Assembly (NCBI GenBank): GCA_950022655.1
Contig: OX465588.1
Location: forward strand, 23,546,527-23,610,526
From: Alentia gelatinosa
Taxonomy: Eukaryota > Annelida > Polychaeta > Phyllodocida > Polynoidae
Direction: 5' to 3'
DNA: 64,000 nucleotides
In this document: piece after piece, positions 13,501-26,800 of the stretch
Numbering within the stretch: the stretch's first letter is position 1
How the letters are laid out: every line of letters starts with the position of its first letter
Translations under genes and position numbers: made by a program
Notes under the pieces: model-generated
What the model saw: the letters and a program-made list of their open reading frames with translations, nothing else
Told to the model about the DNA's origin: nothing
Databases searched by the model: none

Positions 13501-16500
13501 CTTACAACCGTGGCATTATGTCGATGATATTAAGTGCAAAGCATGCCGCCAACGTGTCTAGGTGTATTGTCATTAGCCTGGTCTAGACACTCTTAGGAAT
13601 GTGTCAATCAAAATGTATCATGATCAGAGTGTGGCTAAAGGTCATGAGTGATGGGTGGCCATGAAGCTCGCTAACACGATTAATTCATCGATGTGCATAG
13701 ATTTTTACGAGTTTTCACTCTAGGCAGACGAGATTTTGTGACTCCAGGTGACTAGGATTCTTATTGCCGTTCCACCATTCAAGATACGCAAGGGCAGATC
13801 CAGCAGACATAAAGAGGTGGAAGGCCGCTATTTAAGGGGATTCAAATAGAATTCACCGAGATCTAGCCAGTTTTGAAGATTTTTCTACTGCAATCTAATA
13901 AATTGAAATAAAATCTTCTAACTATGGTGATGGCCAGTTTGGAGATGTTTATGGTCAAATGTACTTATTATATCAAAGCGTTGCAGCGTACCTTGCTAGA
14001 AAACGTTCATTCAGTCCACTGTTTGATGTCATATATCTCACTTTTAACCATACCTGGTGAGTGGGTTCTTAGTTCGTCGCCTGTCCAGCACAGCGGACGG
14101 CAACCGCCCCGGTAGCTCTGAATCGGTTTGGCGTAACGCGAGATAGATGTATCGCTGAACCAAAATGGGACCTGTTTTCATTGAAATCGAGACTGTTTGC
14201 ATTCAAAGTAGGCAGGGGCGGTGGGTGTGTGGGCCCACTGAAAACATTTTGGCAAGCGCTTGAGTGAACCGCCATTGCCTCTGAACTCATAGGTGTTCTG
14301 AGGGGGCAGCCTTCAAGTCTCGTTCCAACTCTTCTTTCGCTCTACGCATTCCCCATGTGGTGATTCTTTAAACCAGTCCCCCCTCACACGCTCAAAACCT
14401 AATGGCAAAGGATAGTTCGGAACATTGATACCTGTGGCAGATAATTGGATGGGATAAAGTTAGAATGTATATAAGGAACGGGCCTCTAATGTGTGGTCTG
14501 GATGGCTGGAGGGGTGGAGTTTTTTGTGTCTGGTATATGGTAGTTATACCCGGCGTTTATACTAGACGACTAAAACGCAGTGACTGTAAATCGTCTAGCC
14601 AATAGTCGTCAGGTGGTGGTCGATTACGCAATATCAGCTGCAATAATCGTTGACCCCAGAATGTCCTCAAGCGTTTACAATAGACGACTATTTCATATTG
14701 GAATATGTCTCTAGATGACTAATTCAAGCCAGATTGATGTAGTTACCGACGTTAGAGCGTATCGTATAGTCGTCAGGTGGTACCAAATTGCTTATATGAT
14801 GTAATCAGACGATCTGCAGTCATATCTGGCTTAGTTATTAAACTAGATGATGTCTAGCCTTTTGCGACTTAAAGTCGTCAGGTGGTGCTAAATTCAAGAA
14901 TCACCGCCATAATGTCTAGTGCAAACGCCGAGTTAGACCATAAAATCGGACGATCTCTTGCTATTCATGGTTTGTATTACATCAGCTTACAACACTTGAT
15001 TGCCTACATTGCACTTTTATGCATCCAACGTTTAACGTCAAACATCCTAACTAAAAAGCCTTATCCTGGTCGCTGTTGAGGCAACGATTGTTCACACTAT
15101 ATGCCGTGCGCAGTACACCGTTAGTGATCTAATGATCGCACCAAGGTATTAAATCTACGGCAGAAATGGTGGCTGTTGGCAAAATTTCCTTATCTATTTT
15201 GATCAGCCGTCAGACTGGATAGATGACCGACACCAACAGAACTCTACAGCTATAATAGAAAGTAGCTTCAAGTAAATTATGCCAAACAGTTTGTTTTTCT
15301 GAGGGCGCTATAGAAATGTCCGTAACATACTTGTCTCTGTTTATTCTGTTTATGATTGTAATGAAGCTGATGAGTGTCCTAGTGGATTTGAGGTGTTTTT
15401 GAATCAAATCAATCAAGTCTAACTATGGCTAGTCATTGTAAGCCAACTTGTACGATAACCGTGGAGTCAGTCACGGACTACTCACGGATGGCCCTACACA
15501 TGCGCACAACCCTCTTCCGGTGACGTGTATTGTTGTCCTTTAGCCTGCGTCGCAAACCGTATCAGATTCGCCCCAGATTTGGCATGTTTGCATTTTTTCC
15601 ACCCGGGCACGATGTATCTCTGTCAAATTTATCCATTCATCATCGTCTGCGGCGACCATTGGACAGAGCGCGGGAAGCGCTGCAAACCAAATGCTCCACT
15701 AATGCTAGGAGTGCGTGTGGGGAGCTTTGTCACAGTCAATATTGACTCGAGATGTCACGGTCATCGTGTTGACAGTCATTCAAAGAAGCTAAGTAGGCTT
15801 GTGCTGGGCCCTGGGCTAAATGCCATTTACCAAACTCAGGCCTCTAGTGTCCCTTGTATATCAATAACGACTGCATATATATGTTAATGCTGGAGAACTC
15901 TCCTTTCGGGAGGAATTTTACTTTTTCGTCCCAGATTAACAGTAATGATAACTTTTTAGCACTCCTTTGAATTTTTAAATGCTGTGATATACATGTACCT
16001 TGACGCAATGTAAATAATGTATGGCGTTTAACATATTCCTATACCAGGTATGTGGTGATTGCAGTCTGACTTCCTACAGTTTACCCTACAGGCATATCAT
16101 TTTGGATGTTATGGTATGTGGGATAACCCTCTTTCTTCTATTTGTGGCAAAGACCATCGTTCCTTCTGTCTTACATGGCTTGCCCTTCTGAGATTGAATA
16201 CACATCTGACTCTCTTCGGATATCCATCACATACTTCCGGAAACTCCACAAGCTGTTCAGAGATTAGAAGGTTTTACAATGCGATATACTTCAATGTCTT
16301 CCCCTCAAAAATGTGGCATAGAGTACGATTGATCATTCCAGGTGAAATTATATTAGATTATGTCCCAACTTCAAGCTGAATAGTGTATATCATCCTCCCG
16401 TCTAACCTCATATGTTGACCCTGTCTGCTGCACATGGCGCCAGGAAAGCCCACAACGAGCACGTCTATGTCAAAGGGTCTGACCCGGCGTGTCACATACG

Positions 16501-17770
16501 TCTGTACGTCTCCCTACATCCCAAATGAGGCATAGTGTTTTAAGCCATCACTGTCTCCACCAAACTCCTCTACGTCCAGGACTTAAAGTGACGCGGGCAA
16601 AGCAGAGGGCGCAACATGACACGAACGGCGCCTGGTGTTGAGGCCCACCGTGTCATGTGGCATACGAGACACAGTGAGAGACGCACACATATTATTCTCA
16701 TTACTGGATCTGTAGGCCCATGTATTGTTTTTGTAACATTCTACCCTCTGTGGTATATCTAAGAGTATAACTCTCGGGAAAGGTCGATTCCCAACACAAT
16801 CTGTGTTGGTATCCAATCACAGAAAATCGGAACTGTCTCAATATCATATCTGCCTCATCATATAGCGGGAGTATGGCGATAACTTACATGTATATGGAAA
16901 AAGGTCTAGTCACTTTTTTAAATACTTTATGGAAATTCAATTTTTCTAGTGCTATTTCAAATAAATGATAGGATAGGATACACTCATGTTGGAGACAATG
17001 TGGCAATTGTAGTGGCTAAAGTCTCTGATGTATGGTAGGTCCGCTATGTGTGGTGGAGTTTGTTTTATAGGGTGATATTGGAATTACAGATATGACATAG
17101 GACGTGCAGCATATCGGGGAAGCGTAGGTCAAGGTAGATGTGGTGTATATATGGAGTCAAGCAATGGTGCAACTTCCTCACATCGCTTTGCGTGGTGTAT
17201 ATGGTGGGTTGGGTGTGAGATAAATGTGGTGATTGAGATATATGACACATCAAGTAATGATATAGAGCAATGAGCGGGGACGAATGAGGGAACCATTGAG
17301 AAGAATAGGGGTGAAGGGGTGATGACTAGCATTGAAGGGTGTATAACAGGGGTATATCCAGAAGGGTGGGGATAAGGGTAGGGGGGTTGAAAGGAGAAAT
17401 ACCAACAGGAGAAGCTCAACAAAGGGACAAGTACAAGATTAGGGAGAGGACTTTAGGTGTGAAGATGGGCAGAGTAGAAGGGCTGGGTACGGGGTAGGAT
17501 ATGCCATGGGGATGATGGGGTGAGGTGGTGGAGGTGGAAGGTGTGTTCTCCTCACACATTGACACCGTGTTTGTTATGTAGATGGGGGTTGAGGGCGTGG
17601 GGCGGGTTGAGGGCAGTCTGCCTACCTGACCTGTCACCGCGCTCAGGGTTAGGGTTCCACCCGGTAAGCCTTACTCCAGACTCACGATACCTACCTGCAA
17701 CAAAGAGAAGAGCGATCAGAACAAGGCAACGCTATACATATACATGACTAGCAAATTGTAATCAAGTCAA

Positions 17771-17828
<58 letters not shown>

Positions 17829-20800
17829 ATACACCCGGGATAGAGAGCGCCATAAACATTGCATTTCTGTTGGTCAATGCCTCGGGACATAAGATGGCAT
17901 ATAGGGAGATACCAGACAGACTGTGAAGAGACAGGAGGACAAACAAAAGAGAGGGGGGGAGAGGGGACCTTCACCATGCAGGTGGGTATAGGTAAGTGTG
18001 TGGGTGGGTCGGGATGGGGGGGGGGTGCCTACATGCTAGCGGATCAAAGATCACGCGCGGTGTAAAGTAAGACAGAATCTGATTATGCAGAAGGCGCCGT
18101 ATGCTCGTAACCCGACTCGCCGTCCCCAACAGTCGGCCGTCTCCGGTTCACGAGTGTGACTTGAATATTCCCACACCTCCCCACCCTAAAAACAAGACCG
18201 ACCGCTTCTGCACTCACTGAAGTCACACCTTTGCGCCCATTTTTCTCCCGAATCTCCACGTTTAAATTAATGTTCATTCTTCTTCTCATACAAGCTCCCG
18301 TTTTTTATCCCGTCTCTATGTTCGTTTGCCTTGCCTTTTCCAACGTAGACTAACTCCGGTTCTGCAGGGGGGGCCGGCGGAGAAAGCGTCCGAGCGGAAA
18401 ATATTTGTCGCCACATCGAGGCGGACAATGGCGCCCCCTGGTGGGCGATAAGCTGCCCCCTGGTGGTCATGTTTGTAGTCTGATTGTCACGCCTCATAAC
18501 GAGGCAGATGGTCATCAGAATGCCACAGGTACGTTATTTACACCTTTATCTTTCTGGTCCATATGTTCCAGGTTTATTTGGACCCATAGACCATCACCTT
18601 CCATCCACACCAGAATAATAGAGCTTCACCCATTATTGAACTTAGTACTAGAGAGCTACACCTAGAATTGACAGCAGATATAGAATTACAAAGTAGGCTT
18701 ACACCTGTTATTGACACCAACACAAGTATAGCGTTGGATTTACACCCATTATTGAGAGTTGATATAGGATTGTCGAGATACACCAATCATTGACACCAGT
18801 AATACAACTATATATATGTGTGCATATATATATTGATATCAAAGATTGAGTTATAGATCTACACACTTATTGAAGCATTATTGAAATATCTTTTCATACG
18901 AATGAATCATTGAAAACTTGTAACTAGGAAATACATGGAAACCAGTGGGTTCACTGTGGAGTATTATCTGTATAAATAATAGTCTTAAAAACTCTTACAG
19001 AAATATATAATTACTTTTTACAATGCCAACAAAAGCTCTAAATCGTTGCTACCTTTGCCGCTGATCCCCTTAAATGATGCGAGGGGATGATGATAGGGGA
19101 TTATAAACATATATATATAACAGAAAACCGTTGGGCGGAATACCCACAGTTCTGAGCCAAATTGGTTTAGCTGAAGGGTACCCCGCATAACGGCGTACTA
19201 TTAACAAGAATAAGAGGATCCCGTTCTAAGTAGATTGGTCCTAGTTGTGGTCCCTTCACAGAGTGTCCCGTTACAGGGGCATTATCAACTGCATTACCAA
19301 TGGCAACGCATTGGATCATGCCATGCGAATCTGATATCCTATATCGAACATGGTCATTTTTATATGATGAGAAATGAGTCTTAGACTGTCGCCCTCCAGA
19401 ACTGCTAGGAGTTAGTTCCTAGCAAATCTGCTGCTTCAAGTGAAGCGTTACACACTCAACGAGTATAAGGCATTAGAACTAGGAATCTTAAACACATGGA
19501 ACTTGGAATATATGTAATCAGAGGAGGAATGAATGATTCCGAAATTTAATTCTGGTTCATGCTCCCAAATTTAATTTACTCGTATGATGATATACCAGGC
19601 CTGCAATGATTCTTCTTTATATTCATTTAGACTGTTCTAATTTAGGCGAAACACCTGTTCTTTACAAAGTCAATATAGGCTGAGGTCGTCAAGCGAACCG
19701 AACCCATTTTCAATATCTGTCTGTATTTATTCTCCTCTTAAAGCTCACATCACAAGGAGTGGAGTCTTTCTTCAACATCTAGTTGGTACTATAGAAGAAA
19801 CCCATTCAAGTTTAGGGTCTGAGCCCGTATCTCATCGAGTTTGAATCACGTAGTAATTCACAAGGCGAAGCCGAGTGAATTACTACGTGATTCAAATGAA
19901 ATGGATACGGACTCAGACCCTAAACTTGAATGGGTTTCTGAATTTATCTCACCCTTAATATTGACTAATGGGCTAACATTTGTGACATTATCCCTCATTG
20001 GATATTTTTCATAAATATCTAATAGGCGTTAGATACAAGTTCCCAATGTTAAGTCTATGGAGAAAAAATATCTGGGGTGAGATAAATGAAAGGACACGTC
20101 TCGTGAAGTTCCTGCTACTAGCACAGAGTCATCACAGATTGATTTAATACCCATTATCAAGGAGAGAAGTTATAAAATAAAGAAGAATCCTATCCATAAC
20201 TGTATCGACCATATATATTGAAGAATATATCACACTTGCTGTTGATCGAAAGTACATATACGTGTACATACAGGGAGGAAATAGGGGGACTCATTGGACC
20301 GTGTCGTCACCCCTCCAACTCGCCAGGTGTGAGCACATGGGCGATGGCTTCTAGCCGGGGCACGGGTTAAGTCAGCAGGCCCCTAGTTGGCCTGTTACCG
20401 CCCCTCTGTTGGCTTTACCGATGTGTCTCCCCCAGTCCGTCATAAATCTACACAGAAAAAAACTCCACTCCACCACCCCCTTCCTCCTCTATATACACAC
20501 CCCCATTCTCTACCGATCCATCTCCAGGTACTGCCTATAGTATGAACCGGGTAAGGTGACAGGAGACAGGGTGGAGCTGTAAAGAGGTGGGCAACCAGGG
20601 GGCCGCTTAGGTCGCTGATCAATCCTATACACACAATAGGTTATCCACACACCACAACGTATGCTCCAACAGTAAGTGTTCCCCGGGACTTGAACAAGAT
20701 GTTCCATGTTGACATTTTTATTCAATCCCGCTGGAAGCATGGTTCTATATTGGTTTTCCATTAGTTATATTTCTGTATGGTACTACAATATGATTGACAA

Positions 20801-23800
20801 CGGAGATCATTTATATGTAGTTGAAAGGTATGCCTGTAGTAAAATGTTGATTTTGTATTGCACTTGTCGAGGCAATTGCCCACCCAATTTGCTGTTTATT
20901 TGCCAATCTTCTACATGCATGGTCTATGATGAAGTGATCCATATATATATATATAAGTGTATGGCTAGCAACTCATATGTCTTTAACTAAATGATAGGCT
21001 ATCTGCCGGAAAATCAATATTTAAAGGGGGGAAAATGAAAAATTCTTTTATCATCACAGCGCGTGCTTTCTTCGTGAGCGAGGACTCGTGTTGTTGGAGG
21101 TGGCATCTGAAACCTCACTGCGTGTGATCACCTAATGGAGGGATCTGACAGGTGAGGGGTTCTACCTGTCCAGGTAATCGCCCTGTCAGGTGAACCACTC
21201 ATCGTTATCTCGATGAAGCCATCCCCCTTATCCCACCCCCAGACGTTCCGTATTAACAAGGCCCAGTTCCCTAAAAGTCAGTCTTGAGAAATTCGTGAGA
21301 ACAGAAGTGTTCTCATTGACGTTTTCCGTGTGAATTGACATTTTGCATCAGATCTATTCCAAAACTCATATTTCTACATTTGCCAATACGGATATGAATA
21401 GTATCCACTAAAATCATTACTTACGATAATAGAAGAGTCCTCCACGCATGTTCCTATTCAGAGCAGTGGAGTTTTCTTACTTGAGATGATATAGAGTAAG
21501 AATATGGTGGGAAAGACCCAATACCGACCCCAGATTTCTGCATGACCAGCACACCTATTACCCTCACCCCCTTCTCTCTCACCCTCAGGGGTTTCAGGAG
21601 GTCTACACCAGGGTACATCTAATCACCCCCAGGTCCGCGGTCTCTCGTTTGAGAGCCGCCATTGTTATTGGGACACTATCATCCTGGGATCTTTCCTGCC
21701 GCCCGCAAATGGCAGGACGACTCAGCAAAATACACTCCATTATAGGGTGATGCTATCAGGCAGGGACAATGCGCACGACAGGGGTAGGTGGGGGATGCTG
21801 GCTGCCACAGAGACGGAGACCAGGGGCCTGCTCCTGAACACAGACTCAGGGAATGCAGTAGTAATCTCAGTTCAACGCAAATATATTTTAACATTGCTCA
21901 AAAGTGGAAGGCAATGGTGTGGGATTGAAAGACGATCTGTCTTATGTCAATTATGTTTAGGGGCTTAAAATCAGTAATAGGCATTGCTAATAGAATATAA
22001 TGTGCCACACGAGTCTATGTGGAGGAAAATGTTAGAGATTTATTTTAGGGTCCCGCCCCAGAAGCTTCGTCTTTAATAGACTCGGGAAGAGTTGCTTGAT
22101 TGTCAGAGATGCTCGCTGCCTGATGTGGCGTAGAAGTCGGGACAGCAAAGACTAATGACGTATAATAAACTACCCATAAACCACCCCCACAATGAGTCCT
22201 CGTCCGCCTGCCTCGTGCAAACCACTCTCCGAGCAGATATATCAAAAAGATTGCATCTCACTCCCGGGCCTAATGTGCCACCACGCTCAGGCCACGGTGA
22301 CATTTATCGGATAGAGCTGAGATAGTTTACTTCTATCTGATTGTCAGGTTCAGTGTCTTTGTGCTACGGGCAATCATCCGAGGAATCCCTCTGTGTAGAA
22401 TACTGGTGGCACCCTGGGCAGATGTTCAGATCTTCTGATCACAATTCCTTTGAACTATAGGTATCTTATTGCACAGCACAAAATGAAAGCCCAATCTCAC
22501 CCCCTCTTGGGAATTACCATAAGGGATGGCTGCAGTGATGACCTTATTTCCGAAGGGAATAGGTCCCATGGCAAAGCTTTACAATTGAGTATTAGTGGAT
22601 AGCAGTAAAGACCTATTTATTGATGTCGTACATTTAATTGAGGGACAATCTAGATTAAGTCCGAAAAAAAACCATTCATCCTGAGCAGAAGCTTTGAAAG
22701 ATTATCATTGTTTTTTTTGTATCCAGGGGAGAGTCGTGTAGGCGGCTGTGCATGTGAGAGCTGTGCCTGGTGTTTCTCCTGGTTCCTACATGGAGGCGTT
22801 GGTTATAGAGACGCTTCAGCGTTGAGATTGGCGCTGGGTGTCACTGATTGAGGGATGGGGATTGAGCGGCGGGAGATAGCGCCCAGACGGAGCGTCGTCC
22901 GAGGGCCGCCGTCGGGCGATGGATGATCCCCGCTATCTATGCCCCGTGAAGCCGGCGCCAACCTGCCTATCTACTGCCGGCATCGGAGCAGGGCGCCCGG
23001 GCGCTGCCAGACGGCCCCGCATCCACGGCCGGCGCCACCGTGGCGGACTGCCCCTCCAGCCTGCATCAGCCCAATCTCTATCGTCACAACATCGCCTGAT
23101 TTATTACCGTCAGTGACAGTGCCCGTGCTGGCTGGTTAATCTTCCCTTTTCAGATGTAAGTCGAGATAAGGGATTTCTTTATCGCGGTATTAACTCCTTT
23201 GTGTTGGGTGAGCAGCCAACAGTGAGCACTTTGAGGTACATGTATACTACACACAGGAATGAGATTGTGTCAGTGTCACTGTCCCAGGCATACCATGTAT
23301 GGCTCGAGATGCTCCAGCTAATCAAAAGCATTCTATAGTGTATGATAATGTTTTATTTCAATGTAAAACAAGATTTGAAAGAAGTTCCACCGAAGCGTTG
23401 CATCGCGACCGCCGTGTGATGATGCTTTAATACGGGTTCCTTGGTCACCATCTAAACATGTGATAAGCTCATTTTATTAGAGGTTTATAGGTCCGTTTTG
23501 GTGCCTCACTAACTGTATTTCTTGAATACTGATGTACCAGGTTAAAGCTATCGTCATGAAAGAGTTAATGCAACATCATTCAGCAAGATTTCTTACTTCA
23601 TCAACTCGTGGGTTGTTTAATTCACATGTCTGGAAGGAAGACCTTTTTGTTCAAATTGATTACACAGATGTAAACCTGTTTCTTTAATATCAACTGGACA
23701 ACACCAGCATACGGATGCATCATATTCAATTATTCATAACATTTACGCAGGCCTTTAATCCCCATGGCCTTTGTAGATGTTATGTCTAAGATTCTTGCAA

Positions 23801-26800
23801 AGAACTCCACCTCACGTTCACCGTTAGTGAGTTTCTTGTAAATATTAGATAAACAATTTCATGGGGATAATTTATATACCAGCATAAATACGAAGCACCA
23901 CCATTATGACACATTGAAGACAGGTCTTCTTTTATGGCTCTCCAAGCAGATAATCAAAGGGTAAGGCACCAAACATTTTCTAACCAAACCTCTGACAGGA
24001 GTGGAACTCACGCGTGAAACTACGCAAGGGGGCGAGAGATGAGGCCCGAGCGTCTCCCAGCGTCTTCCGGTGAGGGATCGTCGTATCAAAGTGGCGGCCA
24101 CCTGCGGCGACAGCAGAGATGTAAGAATGCGCCACGCGAACCACACAATGCCTCATCACCTCGGCCATGGTAAACACCACTCACGTGCCGTTTATACTGG
24201 AACCGTGTGGCGGCAACGCCGGCGTCTATGGTCGAAACGAGAACCGCAAAGTCGTCTGCTTTTGGCATTTAATAGTGTCCCTGTCGGAGCGTTTCCCATG
24301 TGTATTGAAATGTAGAAAACGAATGGGGATCATTCTCTTGGGTTTCTGGCCAAGATTATGATTGAATTTGGGTTGGTCTTGCTGTAAATGCAACAGCCAG
24401 TCAAAATACGAATAGGGGTTCCTCTGCTTATATGCAAGCCTTTTAGTGTGTCTCTGTTTCAATCTCGTGTGTAGCTACACTACGCCCACGGTAAGAAACC
24501 AGACATGTCAGCTGTTTAAGACTCAGCTCCAAACAAAAAGGTCATATCAATAAACACCAACTAACGTCTTAGACGAGGAATGCAAACTCGTCTGACAACT
24601 GTGACTGCCTGGGGCATGACCCCCATGACCTTCCTCATGACGGTATAGGACAACCCGACACTGCGCATGTCATCTGCGTGTTTTCTTTGGCGGGAAATGC
24701 GCACGCGCGCAGAAGAAATGCAAACATATCGTTCTCGCCCAGAATCTGCGGTACGGAGATACCATCTCATCCTCTTGGCGCACCACGGGAATTATTTCCT
24801 CATTGAAGTTTGAAGTCTAAGTTCACACAGTGTGACATTCTATAGAAAACCATAATATGATATCGTCTATTTGATACTGGCAATATGTATCCAAAAGGTT
24901 ATAAAAATATCTGGGAACCGTAGACCACCCCATATTTCTGTATCCATATTTCCCTCAAAAGGGCACATAGGATGGAATTGTGAGTCAGGTATTCCTCAGA
25001 TAAAAACGTGCACCCAACCATCATATGCTTATTGCTGATATTAGATAAAACTAAAATATCGATTACATTCTTCGAGTGATGAAATGTGTGTTAGTAAATA
25101 TCATGGAGAGATACTTATATTGTCAACTATGTGTAGCTATCTAGGTATGGTATGGTATTCAGTAGACATATAATCCCTGGCAGCCATGACGCAGTGTAAT
25201 CACGGTTGGCGGACGGCGATGATCCAGGATTAGCTCTAACAAAAGATGTAACCCATCAAATCTGTTTAAACAGCCGGGATTACACGAAGGTTATGCATGA
25301 TGTAGATATGTTAGAATAGCACGTCTGTCACACCAGAAGTAGATTGTAAATAAGAGTCAAGGTCTGACCAGATGTTTACCTTCCTCAAGAAAATATTTCC
25401 TATCACATATGCATTTATGTTATAAGATTTACTGCAATATCCGGAAATTGGAGTACATGTATTACTAACTGACTTTCAGAGTATGGCCTTTTATACCTTG
25501 AGACTTGTCTATTGAAGCCATTTCTATTTACAAAAAAAAATTTGAATTGGCAATACAATGTTGTTGGATTTATGGGAAAGACAATAATGGTGTAGTAATC
25601 TCTTGGATACATTAGTCCATCAAATTATTTTATATTTCAGCGTCATTGTGGATAATAGAGTGATGAACTCGCTCATTATAAGTATTTAATGCATCGTTCT
25701 ATCTGTGTAAATACATTTGTGTATAGTACATAAAATAGCGATGGATACAATCCAGGTACATTACGAGATAAGATAAGAGGTAATCCCTGTCAAGCAGCCC
25801 ACTTGACCACTGGTCAGACATAGACAAGGCAGGTTTGGCTGATATATTGTAAACTTTTTTTATCTACCATTCAATGCGTGTTTATTCATGTACTGGACAT
25901 TCCATTTAAAGCTTCTATTATAATTATTTCAAAACAAGTCATGTATTCATCATTAATAAGTTTCAGGTACAATCCACAGTTCATGGGCTGGACCGTACGG
26001 CTATTTAACTGAGTGATTATGACATTATAACGGAATTTGAATAATGACAATGGTTTCCTTTTCTGCGATGAATTGAACTTTCATGAAAGGTATATAGGAG
26101 TTTATGTATCAATTTACTCCTTCACGAATGTCATCTACTTTTTCTGGTACTGTATGCTTCAGGAATAACCCACTTTAAAATCAGTACCTGAAAATAGCTT
26201 TTTCCCTAGTCTTTGCATAAAGTTCACATAACCTGTCGGGGAGAATAATGTTTAAAATTCTTTTCTTGAACTCGATGAAGTACTGATTGCTCCTCCTTTA
26301 ACTTCCAGGCTCCTTTTGCTTTATAACATTTAACCTACATCTTCGAACATGCACTTAGAGGTTAAAAAAGAGAGTTATTAAATCACGAGATCACAGCTGG
26401 AATGTAAAAGCACCATTGTATTTACAATTGTGTAGCAGCCAAGGGTAGACTCTAGCACTCTTCAAACCCTGCATATTAACAAGAAGCAGCATGAAATGAT
26501 GGTGTTCATGTGGCGAAATACTATATCTAACTCTATTCCATTGATATATAGCTTGCGCCTACAGCTCCCCTGGTGGGACGCGGGTAAACCATGTGGGCGT
26601 GGTTTATTTGATTGACGTAGAGCACGGCTCAGGTGGAGCTGGACTACTAGCCCAGATGGATTACAGTTTGTGTTGTTTCCACGTTTACTTGCTGACGTTT
26701 ATGTATATAGATATGTACTGGATGCACCTCAGCAAGGATAGGAGGAGTAAGCTCAGGGAATCATCCTGCGGTATAATTAGCATTGGAATAATATATGTTT

